NCBI RefSeq assembly: GCF_900465355.1
Contig: NZ_LS483254.1
Span: forward strand, 682,001-746,000
Origin: Candidatus Bipolaricaulis anaerobius
Lineage (GTDB): Bacteria > Bipolaricaulota > Bipolaricaulia > Bipolaricaulales > Bipolaricaulaceae
Direction of reading: 5' to 3'
Length of the DNA: 64,000 bases
Part shown: in pieces, positions 28,037-35,866 of the stretch
How the letters are laid out: every line of letters starts with the position of its first letter
How positions within the stretch are numbered: the first letter of the stretch is position 1
Program-made: the position numbers and the translations under genes
The notes under the pieces: generated by a model
Told to the model about the DNA's origin: nothing
The model's input: the letters and a program-made list of their open reading frames with translations, nothing else
The model's database searches: none

Positions 28037-29052
28037 CCGGGAGGGGGGACGACCGCGGCCTCGTAGGGGAGCGGAGACCGCAGGTAGTTCTTCCCGAGGG
28101 CCCACGCCATTACCCGGTCGTACACCTCCGGGTCCACCGCGCCGGGCGCGGGGAAGGTTGGGATCACGATCGCCGCGATCGCGGCCTCGATCTGGGTCCG
28201 CACCTCGGGGGCGGCGGTCTCCGGCCCGCTGCCGGGGAAGAAGAGGTCCACCGCCCACGGGAGGGCCGCTGCCACCACCGACTCGCGGTCCTCGCTGTTG
28301 AGCTGCGCCACGGACTGCCGCACGGCGCGGAAGAACGCGGCGAGGATCTCCGGCTGGGATTCGAGGAGCGATCGGCGGACCACGAACACCTCGGGTGGGA
28401 AGCTCGCCCCAGGTACCCACGTCAGGACGGTGAGCGTCGGCTTGCCGGGGAAGGTGTAGGTGAGGATGTAATCCGCGTGGGGCCGCGGAAGAACCCCTAC
28501 GGCCACCATCCCGAGAAGGGTCCAGGTGGAGTTGACGAGGAGGTCGTCCTGGCCAATGTACAGGTCCGCAGGGACCGTGACCCCACACTCCTGGAACACC
28601 CCGTCCACGACGAACTCGAGATCCGACTGGCGCGGAACAGCGATCTGGACACGGCTTCCGCTTGCAATGCGCGCCATAAGATCGTCCCAAGTAGCGATCC
28701 GCGACAACGCCGGCGGGGTGATGAAGGCGAGGTGATCCTTCGCCGGTTCAGGGGAGAAGGCGGTCCCCCCGATCACCGCCTCCCGGGGAGCGCTCGCCAC
28801 GAGGAGGATCGCGCCGGTGAGGTCGGTCACGATCGCGTCCACCTGGCCGGCCTGGAACGCGAGCATCCGATCGCGCTGGCTGGGGAGGGGGATCAGCTCG
28901 ACCTCGATCCCCTCAGCGCGGAACAGGTCCCACGCCGTGGCCATCACCACCGGCACTGCGCCCATCGCCGGCGGGAGGGACACCTTGAGGGGGGCGGCGA
29001 GGGACACGATGGGGACCGCGGTCACAACCGCGAGTACGGTCAGAGTACGCAT
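28033..29052 (-). CDS. ABC substrate-binding protein, SsuA/NMT1-like
   Basis: A 339-residue exported binding protein. Residues 1-19 form a signal peptide (MRTLTVLAVVTAVPIVSLA). The mature part has the NMT1/SsuA pattern: RAEGIEVELIPL, then FQAGQVDAIVTDL for the ligand pocket, then HLAFITPP and a hinge. Members bind sulfonates, taurine, nitrate or pyrimidine precursors; nothing here selects one. No lipobox cysteine is present, so it is soluble in the periplasm or held otherwise. It is the first gene of the operon, with its -10 only 8 nt before the ATG and no Shine-Dalgarno sequence. Confidence 0.88.
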   Translation of the reverse strand: MRTLTVLAVVTAVPIVSLAAPLKVSLPPAMGAVPVVMATAWDLFRAEGIEVELIPLPSQRDRMLAFQAGQVDAIVTDLTGAILLVASAPREAVIGGTAFSPEPAKDHLAFITPPALSRIATWDDLMARIASGSRVQIAVPRQSDLEFVVDGVFQECGVTVPADLYIGQDDLLVNSTWTLLGMVAVGVLPRPHADYILTYTFPGKPTLTVLTWVPGASFPPEVFVVRRSLLESQPEILAAFFRAVRQSVAQLNSEDRESVVAAALPWAVDLFFPGSGPETAAPEVRTQIEAAIAAIVIPTFPAPGAVDPEVYDRVMAWALGKNYLRSPLPYEAAVVPPPG

Positions 29053-29060
29053 GGCATCGC

Positions 29061-29090
29061 ATTGTACCGCAGGCGCCGGCGACCCAGCAA
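29061..29090 (-). promoter_or_regulatory. Promoter of the ABC-nadK-peptidase operon (leaderless)
   Basis: TTGCTG (29085-29090), 18-nt spacer, TACAAT (29061-29066). Only 8 nt separate the -10 from the ATG at 29052, so the first transcribed base should be at or within 2 nt of the start codon. Confidence 0.55.
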
Positions 29091-29154
29091 TCCCGCGGCT
29101 GGTGGTCCCGGGGATGGGGCCTCCCGCTCCCGACGCGGTAGCCGGGGAGGTTCT

Positions 29155-30006
29155 TCACCCGCTTGGGTAGGGGGGAGGGGATCCTCCGTCGTGGAGGCCG
29201 TGGAGGAGGGCGTCGGCCGCGGGGCCCATGATCTCCGGGATGTACCCCCCCTCGAGCACGCAGAACGCAGGGAGCTTCAGATCCCCGAGCACGTAGCCGA
29301 CGTCGTAGAAGGCCTCCACATCCAACCCCAGCGAGGCCAGCGGATCCTCCCGGTACGTGTCGAACCCGGCGGAGATGGCGAGCTCCTCGAACCCACTCCC
29401 CGCTTCGTGGAGGGCCCGTTCGAGGGTCTCCACATACAGCGCCTTCCCACACCGTGGGGGGAGCGGGTAGTTGAGGCAGTTCCCGCGCGACGCGTGGCCC
29501 GTGCCGGGGTAGTTGTAGATGCGGTGGAGCGAGATGTAGGTCACGCGCGGATCCCCATAGAACACGGCCTCCGTCCCGTTCCCGTGGTGCCCGTCGATGT
29601 CCACGATGAGGGTCCGCTTCCCGGAGCGCCGCACGGCGATGGCGAGGTTGTTGTAGTAGCAGAACCCGCCCAAGAACGATGGCCCCGCATGGTGTCCCGG
29701 AGGGCGGAGGATCGAGAACCCGCGGCGGAGCTCGGCGAGGAGGGCTCCTCCGACCGCGAGGCGGGCGTAGAACCCGATGTTGGGGTAGTGCGGGCAGTCC
29801 GGATCGTGGAAGTCCCCGCTCTCGACGCGGCGGACGTGGTCGGGGGTATGCACGGAGAGGAGGTCTTCGTCGGTGGCCGGCGTGGGTTCCACGAACGGGT
29901 AGCCGAGGCGGGCGAGGTAGTGCTGGAGCATCCGCACCCGGGCCGGTCCCTCCGGGTGTCCCACGGCGTGGTACTCCAGGCACCTCTCGCTGAAAATGAC
30001 GTCCAT
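29155..30006 (-). CDS. Histone deacetylase-family (HDAC/AcuC/APAH) amidohydrolase
   Basis: A 283-residue zinc hydrolase of the arginase-deacetylase fold. The catalytic tandem histidines are in ILRPPGHHAG, the zinc-binding Asp-x-His in IVDIDGHHGNG, the second zinc Asp in ISAGFDTYREDPL and the glycine loop in CVLEGGYIPE. Bacterial members deacetylate acetylpolyamines or acetyl-lysine proteins such as acetyl-CoA synthetase; substrate is not decidable. Its length is short for the family (often 300-370). The ATG at 30006 overlaps head to head with the start codon of maf, and its promoter lies inside maf. It may have a leaderless mRNA. Confidence 0.92.
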   Translation of the reverse strand: MDVIFSERCLEYHAVGHPEGPARVRMLQHYLARLGYPFVEPTPATDEDLLSVHTPDHVRRVESGDFHDPDCPHYPNIGFYARLAVGGALLAELRRGFSILRPPGHHAGPSFLGGFCYYNNLAIAVRRSGKRTLIVDIDGHHGNGTEAVFYGDPRVTYISLHRIYNYPGTGHASRGNCLNYPLPPRCGKALYVETLERALHEAGSGFEELAISAGFDTYREDPLASLGLDVEAFYDVGYVLGDLKLPAFCVLEGGYIPEIMGPAADALLHGLHDGGSPPPYPSG

Positions 30007-30604
30007 GGCCCCGGATTATGGTGATTCCCGCCCCCCAGGACAACGGCTGATCCTCGCCTCAGGTTCTCCGCGAAGGATCGAGCTCTTGCGGCTCCTCTGG
30101 CCGGAGTTCGAAACGGTGACCCCCGCGGTGGAGGAGGGAGAAGTGGCCGCGCCGGAGGGCCTCGTCCGGATCGCCCATCGCAAGGCGGAGCGGGTGCGCG
30201 CCCTGCGGCCGGAGGGGATCGTGATCGCGGCCGACACGGGCGTGTTCCGGAACGGGAAGGCCTACGGAAAGCCGCGCGACCTCCGGGAGGCATGGGGCGT
30301 CCTCCGGGCCCTGAGCGGCGGATGGCACTCCGTGTTCACGGGCCTCGTCGTGGCCGCGCCGGGGGCCACCCGGGAGACCCTCGTTGAGACCCGCGTCGAG
30401 TTCAAGCCCCTCTCCGACGACGAGATCCGGCGCTACCTCGCCCGGGAGGCCGTGCTCGACAAAGCGGGCGCGTACGCGATCCAAGGGGGAGCGGCCCCGT
30501 TCGTGACCAGGATTGAGGGCGAGTTCTTCAACGTGATGGGCCTCCCCCTGGCGACCCTCTACGCCCTCCTCCGCGATGTCGGATGGCAGCCCCCCGAACG
30601 TTGA
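30005..30604 (+). CDS. maf: Maf-family nucleotide pyrophosphatase
   Basis: A 199-residue protein of the Maf/HAM1-like family, which hydrolyses dTTP, UTP or modified nucleotides and so cleans the nucleotide pool. Signatures: LILASGSPRRIELL near the N-terminus, IAADTGVFRNGKAYGKP with the catalytic Asp, and DKAGAYAIQGGAAPF near residue 155, the form found in the dTTP/UTP-specific YhdE branch. About 14 residues precede the usual start of the family, and no Shine-Dalgarno is seen before the ATG at 30005 or the ATG at 29996, so the exact start is uncertain. The radical SAM gene begins one base after its stop. Confidence 0.9.
   Translation: MAPDYGDSRPPGQRLILASGSPRRIELLRLLWPEFETVTPAVEEGEVAAPEGLVRIAHRKAERVRALRPEGIVIAADTGVFRNGKAYGKPRDLREAWGVLRALSGGWHSVFTGLVVAAPGATRETLVETRVEFKPLSDDEIRRYLAREAVLDKAGAYAIQGGAAPFVTRIEGEFFNVMGLPLATLYALLRDVGWQPPER
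30015..30043 (-). promoter_or_regulatory. Promoter of the HDAC-family gene, inside maf
   Basis: TTGTCC (30038-30043), 17-nt spacer, CATAAT (30015-30020), ending 8 nt before the ATG at 30006. Transcription would start next to the start codon. The whole promoter lies within the first codons of the divergent maf gene. Confidence 0.5.
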
Positions 30605-30605
30605 G

Positions 30606-31508
30606 ATGGCTCAGCCTGCCTACCTCGGCCTGACGGAAGGCGCGCTGCGCGAGCGGGCGGAAGGACTGCGGGCCCTCGCCTCCCCGTGCCGCCTGTGTCC
30701 ACGGGCGTGCGGGGTCCACCGGGACAGGGGAGAGAGGGGGTTTTGCCAGGCCGGGCTCGCCGCCTGGGTGGCAAGCTTCGGCCCCCACTGCGGCGAGGAG
30801 GGGGTGCTGGTAGGGGAAGGTGGGTCGGGGACGATCTTCTTCTCCGGTTGCGTCCTCCGTTGCCTGTTTTGCCAGAACGCCACGATCTCCCAGCTCGGGG
30901 AGGGGGAGGAACTGCGCGTCGCGGACCTGGCGCGGATCATGCTCCACCTCCAGGAGCTGGGGTGCACGAACGTGAACCTCGTCACCCCGACCCATCAGGC
31001 CCCCCAGATCGTGGCTGCACTCTCCCTGGCCCGGGAAGCCGGGTTGCGGCTCCCTCTGGTATGGAACTGCGGTGGATACGAGTCGGTGGAGGCGCTGCAG
31101 CTCCTCGCCGGGATCGTGGACATCTACATGCCGGACTTTAAGTATGGCGATGACGCGGCTGCCGCTTCCCTCTCAGCTGCGCCGGACTATGTGGAGCGGG
31201 CGCAGGAGGCCCTCCGCGAGATGCACCGCCAAGTGGGGGATCTCGTGGTGGAGAACGGGGTCGCCGTGCGCGGGCTCCTCGTCCGGCACCTCGTCCTCCC
31301 CCACGGGATCGCCGGGTCGGAGGCCGTCTTCCGCTACCTCGCTCGCGAGATCTCGCCCCAGACGTTCGTCAACGTGCTGGCCCAGTACCGGCCTGCCCAC
31401 CGGGCGTGGGAGAGGGCGGAGCTCGCACGACCCATCACCCGCGCCGAACACGAGGCCGCCCTCGCCTGGGCGCGGCGGTTTGGGCTCGATCGCGCCGGCC
31501 CGCACTGA
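30606..31508 (+). CDS. Radical SAM protein, PflA-like (COG1313 type)
   Basis: A 300-residue cytoplasmic radical SAM enzyme. The 4Fe-4S cysteines are in CVLRCLFCQNATISQ. An N-terminal cysteine set, CRLCPRACGVHRDRGERGFC, is the second hallmark of the group annotated as putative pyruvate formate-lyase activating enzymes. Later parts include VTPTHQAPQI, WNCGGYESVE, YMPDFKYGD and LVRHLVLP. No pyruvate formate-lyase or other glycyl-radical enzyme is encoded nearby, so the target is unknown. I use the ATG at 30606, one base after the maf stop; an ATG at 30576 would overlap maf. Both lack a clear ribosome site, so coupling to maf is likely. Confidence 0.87.
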   Translation: MAQPAYLGLTEGALRERAEGLRALASPCRLCPRACGVHRDRGERGFCQAGLAAWVASFGPHCGEEGVLVGEGGSGTIFFSGCVLRCLFCQNATISQLGEGEELRVADLARIMLHLQELGCTNVNLVTPTHQAPQIVAALSLAREAGLRLPLVWNCGGYESVEALQLLAGIVDIYMPDFKYGDDAAAASLSAAPDYVERAQEALREMHRQVGDLVVENGVAVRGLLVRHLVLPHGIAGSEAVFRYLAREISPQTFVNVLAQYRPAHRAWERAELARPITRAEHEAALAWARRFGLDRAGPH

Positions 31509-31509
31509 C

Positions 31510-31538
31510 TTGAATTGTAGATCAGTTTCGGCAATGAT
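31510..31538 (+). promoter_or_regulatory. Promoter of the serine module
   Basis: TTGAAT (31510-31515), a 17-nt spacer and AATGAT (31533-31538). It predicts a leader of about 25 nt holding AAGGAGGGG before the ATG at 31571. Confidence 0.4.
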
Positions 31539-31570
31539 CCCCGCGACAAAACCTACCCAAGGAGGGGTTC

Positions 31571-32647
31571 ATGCGTAACGTCCATAGCAGGTTGTTTACC
31601 CCGGGGCCCACCGAGGTTCGCCCGGAGATCCTCCAGGCCATGGCCACTCCGCAGATCTACCATCGCTCTCCCGAGTTCCGCGAACTGTACGCGGAGATCC
31701 AGCCCAAGCTCCAGAAGTTCCTGTACACGGAGCAGACGGTGCTCCTCTTCACGTCCTCCTCGACGGGAGCGATGGAAGCTGCGGTGCAGAACTGCGTCAA
31801 GAAGAAGTGCCTCAACCTCGTGAATGGGGCATTCAGCGACCGGTGGCACGAGATCACGGCCACGTGCGGGATCCCGTGCGAAGCCCTGAACGTGCCGTGG
31901 AACGTCGCGATCAAGCCGGAGATGGTGGAGGAGAAGCTCGCCAGCGGCGAGTTCGACGCCGTAACGCTTGTGTACAACGAGACCTCGACCGGCCTCATGA
32001 ACCCGCTCCCCCAGATCGCGGAGGTGGTCGGGAAGTTCCCGGGCGTGCTCCTCCTCGTGGATGCTGTGTCGGCGATGGGGGGCGTGAAGATCGAGTTCGA
32101 TGCCCTCGGCTTGGACGTGTGCTTGGCGGGGGTCCAAAAGGCGTTGGCCCTCCCGGCCGGGCTCGCGGTGTGTGCCGTCTCCGATCGCGCCCTGAAGCGA
32201 GCCGAGGAGATCAAGCCCCGCACCTACTACTTCAGCTTCCCAGTGATGGTGAAGTCCCACCAGAAGAACGAGACCCCGGCCACCCCCTCGATCCCGCACT
32301 TGTTCGCCCTCAATGCTCAGCTCGATGCGATGTTCGCCGAAGGCCTCGACCGCCGGTTTGGCCGTCACGAGACGATGGCATCCCTCGTCCAGACGTGGGC
32401 CAAGCGGCACTTCGGCCTCTACCCTGAGGAGGGATACTGGTCGCGGACGGTGAGCTGCATCACGAACACCCGCGGAATCTCCGTGGATGACCTGAACAAG
32501 ACGTTGGTCAAGGATTACGGGATGCGCATCTCCAATGGCTACGGCGATCTGAAGGGCAAGACGTTCCGCATCGCCCATATGGGGGATCTCACCGTGGTTG
32601 ACGTCCGCGGCCTCCTCGGTGTGATCGACACGATCCTCGGGCTGTAG
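31571..32647 (+). CDS. Class V aminotransferase (serine-glyoxylate / phosphoserine type)
   Basis: A 358-residue PLP aminotransferase of the alanine/serine-glyoxylate group. It opens with RLFTPGPTEVRPEIL, has VLLFTSSSTGAMEAAV around the phosphate-binding loop, LVDAVSAMGG with the cofactor Asp, and the Schiff-base lysine in AGVQKALALPAGL. It lies 9 nt before serA and is followed by a DUF1015 gene, a trio I recall from Thermotoga-like bacteria. That context suggests it acts as the phosphoserine aminotransferase of serine synthesis in place of SerC, rather than as a photorespiratory enzyme. A strong AAGGAGGGG ribosome site precedes the ATG. Confidence 0.9.
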   Translation: MRNVHSRLFTPGPTEVRPEILQAMATPQIYHRSPEFRELYAEIQPKLQKFLYTEQTVLLFTSSSTGAMEAAVQNCVKKKCLNLVNGAFSDRWHEITATCGIPCEALNVPWNVAIKPEMVEEKLASGEFDAVTLVYNETSTGLMNPLPQIAEVVGKFPGVLLLVDAVSAMGGVKIEFDALGLDVCLAGVQKALALPAGLAVCAVSDRALKRAEEIKPRTYYFSFPVMVKSHQKNETPATPSIPHLFALNAQLDAMFAEGLDRRFGRHETMASLVQTWAKRHFGLYPEEGYWSRTVSCITNTRGISVDDLNKTLVKDYGMRISNGYGDLKGKTFRIAHMGDLTVVDVRGLLGVIDTILGL

Positions 32648-32656
32648 GGAGGGGGT

Positions 32657-33565
32657 ATGCGGGTCCTAATATGCGATCCAGTGGAAGAGAAGGCCCTCGC
32701 CCGGCTCCGTGGGGCCGGGATGGAGGTCGTGGTCCGCACGGGGATGGCCCCGGATGATCTCGCGGCGGAGCTCGCCAAGGGGTACGACGCGATCGTCGTT
32801 CGATCGGCGACGAAGGTGCGCAAGCCCGCGCTCGACGCGGCGCGGGGCCTCAAGCTCATCGTCCGCGCCGGGGTGGGGCTGGACAACGTGGATAGCGACC
32901 ACGCTCGGGCGAAGGGGATCGAGGTCGTGAACACGCCCAAGGCCAGTTCGGACTCCGTGGCGGAGCTCGCCTTGGCCCACATGTTCGCCCTCGCCCGCTC
33001 CCTCCCCCAGGCCACGCGCTCCATCCAGGACGGCAAGTGGGAGAAGAAGGCATTCGTGGGGATTGAGCTCCAGGGGAAGACCCTCGGCGTGGTGGGGATC
33101 GGGCGGATCGGCCAGGCCCTTGCCCGGCGTGCCCTCGCCCTCGGGATGAAGGTGATCGCCTGCGACAAGTTCCTCACGGCCTCGCCCATCCCCGGCGTTC
33201 CCCTCGTTCCCTTCGCCGATCTCCTCCGGCAGAGCGACTTCGTCTCCCTCCACGTCCCGGCTGACCCGGCCGGTCCCGTGCTCGGGGGGCGCGAGTTCGC
33301 CCAGATGAAGGACGGGGCCTACCTCGTCAACTGCGCCCGCGGCGAGGTGGTGGACGAGGGAGCGCTTCTCGTCGCCCTCCGGTCGGGCAAGCTCGCCGGG
33401 GCGGGGCTCGACGTGTTTTCGGTCGAGCCACCCACCAACCTGGAACTCGTCCGCCATCCCAAGGTCACCCTCACCCCCCACATCGGGGCCCAGACGAAGG
33501 AGGCCCAGGAACGGATCGGGGACGAGGTGGTGGAGATCCTCCTCCGGCACGCGCGGGCGGGTTGA
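32657..33565 (+). CDS. serA: D-3-phosphoglycerate dehydrogenase, short type
   Basis: A 302-residue NAD-dependent 2-hydroxyacid dehydrogenase that should oxidise 3-phosphoglycerate in the first step of serine synthesis. The nucleotide motif is GVVGIGRIGQALARRAL, the catalytic Arg lies in LVNCARGEVVDEGAL, and the Glu/His pair in VFSVEPP and TPHIGAQT. It lacks the C-terminal ACT domain, so feedback inhibition by serine through that domain is absent; this short form is common in anaerobes. It lies between the class V aminotransferase and a DUF1015 gene in one operon. Confidence 0.9.
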   Translation: MRVLICDPVEEKALARLRGAGMEVVVRTGMAPDDLAAELAKGYDAIVVRSATKVRKPALDAARGLKLIVRAGVGLDNVDSDHARAKGIEVVNTPKASSDSVAELALAHMFALARSLPQATRSIQDGKWEKKAFVGIELQGKTLGVVGIGRIGQALARRALALGMKVIACDKFLTASPIPGVPLVPFADLLRQSDFVSLHVPADPAGPVLGGREFAQMKDGAYLVNCARGEVVDEGALLVALRSGKLAGAGLDVFSVEPPTNLELVRHPKVTLTPHIGAQTKEAQERIGDEVVEILLRHARAG

Positions 33566-33567
33566 CG

Positions 33568-34902
33568 ATGGCGGTCGTCTACCCCTTCCGCGGCCTCCGC
33601 TATGACCCCTCGCTCGTGGGGGACCTCTCGAACGTCGTCACCCAGCCCTACGATCGGATCGGCCCCGACGAGGAACGGGCCTACCTTGCGCGCTCGCCCT
33701 ATAGCTACGTCCGCCTCATCGGGACGAAGTCCCCTCCCCCGGACGAGGCGGACTACGCCCGCCGGGCGGAGCTCCTCCGGGCGTGGATTCGCGATGGGAT
33801 CCTGGTCCACGACGAGGAACCGGGGATCTACCTCTACCGTCAGAGGTTCCGGATGTCCCTCGACCCTCATCCGTCGCTCGGGGACCGGAAACCGGAGGCC
33901 GTCCTCACCCGGCAAGGTCTGATCGCCCTCCTCGACCTCGCGCAGAGCGGGGCGAAGGCCCACGAGCACACCCTGCGCGGCCCGAAGGAGGACCGGCTGA
34001 AGCTCCTCCGGGCCACGGAAGCCCACCTCGAGCACATCTTCCTCCTCTACCGCGATCCGGCGCGCACGGCGACGGCTGTGGCCGAAGGGGCGATCGCCGG
34101 GCGCCCCCCCGACCTCACTGCGCGGGACGACTTCGGGAACATCCATGACCTCTGGTACATCGCGGATCCGGACACGGTGAGGACCATCCAGGGCGCCTTC
34201 GTTCCTCTTGAGCTCTACATCGCCGATGGGCACCACCGGTTCGAGACGGCGCGGGCGTTCATGCGTGAGTGCGGGGCCAAGGGGTGGAGACCAAAATCCC
34301 CTCAAAGTTTCACAGCATTGCCCGTCACCCTCGTCAACGTCGAGGAGCCGGGGTGCGTCATCCGTCCGACACCGCGGGTCGTGCACAGCCTGCCCGCGTT
34401 CTCCCCTCAAGCGTTCCTGAAGGAGGCGGGGCGGGAGTTCGCCGTCGCGCCGGTGGGGTCGCTCGCTGAGGCGAAGGCGGCCCTCGCCGCCGCGCAGGGG
34501 GCAAGGCACACGTTCATCCTCTACGCCGAGGGGAAGTTCTGGTCCCTCACCCTCCGTGACGAGAGCCGGCTGGACCACCTCATCCCGGGCGATCATCCCC
34601 CGGCGTGGAAGCGGCTCGATGTGGCGATCCTCCACAAGGCGATCCTCGATCCGCTCCTCGGGATCGACGATGAGGCCCTCGCCCGTCAGGCGAACGTGGA
34701 CTACGCACACACCGCCGAGGAGGCGATCGCCCTCGTGGATGCGGGGAGGGGCCAGGCCGCGTTCCTCCTCAACCCGACCCGGGTCGAGGACGTGCTCACC
34801 ATCGCCGACCTCGGGGTCTCGATGCCCCAGAAGTCCACCGACTTCTACCCCAAGCTCCTGTCGGGACTTGTGGCGATGACGATGGAGATCGAGAAGCCAT
34901 GA
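33568..34902 (+). CDS. DUF1015 family protein of the serine operon
   Basis: A 444-residue cytoplasmic protein. It opens with the DUF1015 start VVYPFRGLRYDP and continues with NVVTQPYDRIGPDE, YLYRQRF and ELYIADGHHRFETA, all typical. The family (also called HTSC-like or kinase-like DUF1015) has no well-defined activity that I can state, but it is repeatedly found next to serA and an aminotransferase, as here. DGHHR with an acidic partner may be a nucleotide or metal site. The ATG at 33568 lies 2 nt after the serA stop. A hairpin-rich intergenic region follows the stop. Confidence 0.9.
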   Translation: MAVVYPFRGLRYDPSLVGDLSNVVTQPYDRIGPDEERAYLARSPYSYVRLIGTKSPPPDEADYARRAELLRAWIRDGILVHDEEPGIYLYRQRFRMSLDPHPSLGDRKPEAVLTRQGLIALLDLAQSGAKAHEHTLRGPKEDRLKLLRATEAHLEHIFLLYRDPARTATAVAEGAIAGRPPDLTARDDFGNIHDLWYIADPDTVRTIQGAFVPLELYIADGHHRFETARAFMRECGAKGWRPKSPQSFTALPVTLVNVEEPGCVIRPTPRVVHSLPAFSPQAFLKEAGREFAVAPVGSLAEAKAALAAAQGARHTFILYAEGKFWSLTLRDESRLDHLIPGDHPPAWKRLDVAILHKAILDPLLGIDDEALARQANVDYAHTAEEAIALVDAGRGQAAFLLNPTRVEDVLTIADLGVSMPQKSTDFYPKLLSGLVAMTMEIEKP

Positions 34903-35236
34903 GCCATCGCCCGCAGCCCCCCATGATCTTCTGGTAGGAAGAGGGTGGGGCGGAGGCACTGGCCTCCGCCCCTTGGGTGGGATCGCCGTGGATGTGGCCA
35001 CGGCGGGGGTGGCAGATCCTGATCACCTTGCGCTGCCAACTTCTCTTGCCAGGAGCGCATCCTGGTGGGGCAAGGACCCCTGGGCTTGCCCGCCCATCAC
35101 GGCGGATGGTGCCCCCTCGCCCTGGACGTAACGTGTAAAACCTATGGACTTCCGATGGAGGCAGGAGCGCACCGCCGAGGTTTGCGATCGGACCCGCGGA
35201 GCCACGTTGCCTGGCCGGCGCGGATGGGGGACGATC
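34903..35236. other. Hairpin-rich intergenic region before carbonic anhydrase
   Basis: A 334-base gap without a convincing gene. It contains five consecutive inverted repeats between 34947 and 35091 (listed separately). The right part, 35092-35236, can be read as an N-terminal extension of the carbonic anhydrase, but the reading is arginine-rich and unlike the family, so I leave it as leader. Confidence 0.6.
34947..35091. ncRNA. Candidate structured RNA: five tandem stem-loops
   Basis: Five inverted repeats follow one another: 34947-34972 (11-bp stem GGGGCGGAGGC, 4-nt loop), 34984-35005 (8 bp, CGCCGTGG, 6-nt loop), 35010-35038 (6 bp, TGGCAG), 35049-35065 (6 bp, CCAGGA, 5-nt loop) and 35068-35091 (7 bp, GGGCAAG). 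The first may be the terminator of the serine operon. The others could form a leader of the carbonic anhydrase mRNA or a separate small RNA. I see no match to SRP RNA, 6S RNA, RNase P or a known riboswitch. Strand is unknown. Confidence 0.35.
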
Positions 35237-35857
35237 ATGGGGAGGAACGACCCCGTGGACCCTGCACCGCTCCTACAGCTCCTCGCGGACGGGAACCAGC
35301 GCCACGCGCGTGGCGCCCACCGCCATCCCCATCAGGACGTGTCCCGGAGGGTGGACCTCGCCTCCGGCCAGAGGCCGTGGGCCGCGATCCTCGGCTGTTC
35401 CGACTCGCGGGTCCCGCCGGAGATCGTGTTCGACCAAGGGCTGGGTGACCTGTTCGTCGTCCGCACCGCGGGCCACGTGTGCGATGCCGCGGTGACGGCC
35501 AGCCTCAGCTACGCTGTCGTGCACCTGCACGTGCCGCTGGTGGTCGTCCTCGGCCACGGGGGGTGCGGCGCCGTTCAGGCGGCCCTCAACCGGCGTCCTG
35601 CTGAGCCCGCGGACTGCCTGTGCACCGCGATCGAGCCGGCGATCGCGGTGGCGCGCCTCGGCCCAGGTGACTTGAGTGCCCTGACCGTGCGGTTCCACGT
35701 TCAACGGACGGTGGAGCACGTGCGCGGTGCCCTGCCCGGCCTCCCCCGCGCGGATGTGGTGGGCGCGGTGTACGACCTCGCGTCGGGCATTGTGGAGTTC
35801 CTTGACCTCCTCTCCCCGCTTGACTTAGCGTGGCCACCGGGTAGGATGCCTCAGTAA
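35237..35857 (+). CDS. Beta-class carbonic anhydrase
   Basis: A 206-residue zinc enzyme that interconverts CO2 and bicarbonate. The zinc ligands and Asp-Arg dyad are in CSDSRVPPEIVFDQGLGD and in GHGGCGAVQ (His-x-x-Cys), so it is a complete beta-class enzyme. I use the ATG at 35237 after GGGGGA; an earlier in-frame ATG at 35144 would add 31 arginine-rich residues unlike the family. It lies 55 nt before aconitase and in the same direction as the isocitrate dehydrogenase and ATP-citrate lyase genes. A link to CO2 supply for reductive carboxylation is therefore attractive, though inferred. Confidence 0.92.
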   Translation: MGRNDPVDPAPLLQLLADGNQRHARGAHRHPHQDVSRRVDLASGQRPWAAILGCSDSRVPPEIVFDQGLGDLFVVRTAGHVCDAAVTASLSYAVVHLHVPLVVVLGHGGCGAVQAALNRRPAEPADCLCTAIEPAIAVARLGPGDLSALTVRFHVQRTVEHVRGALPGLPRADVVGAVYDLASGIVEFLDLLSPLDLAWPPGRMPQ

Positions 35858-35866
35858 CTGGGACGT

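Noticed and set aside
30606-31508. A pyruvate formate-lyase activation pair
   Set aside because: No glycyl-radical enzyme is encoded in the window, so the activating role remains only a family label.
35010-35038. SRP RNA-like stem-loop in the hairpin region
   Set aside because: The conserved GGAA and AGCA internal-loop bases of SRP RNA are absent on both strands.
35144-35236. A longer N-terminus for the carbonic anhydrase starting at 35144
   Set aside because: The added residues are arginine-rich and not seen in beta carbonic anhydrases; ATG 35237 gives normal length.
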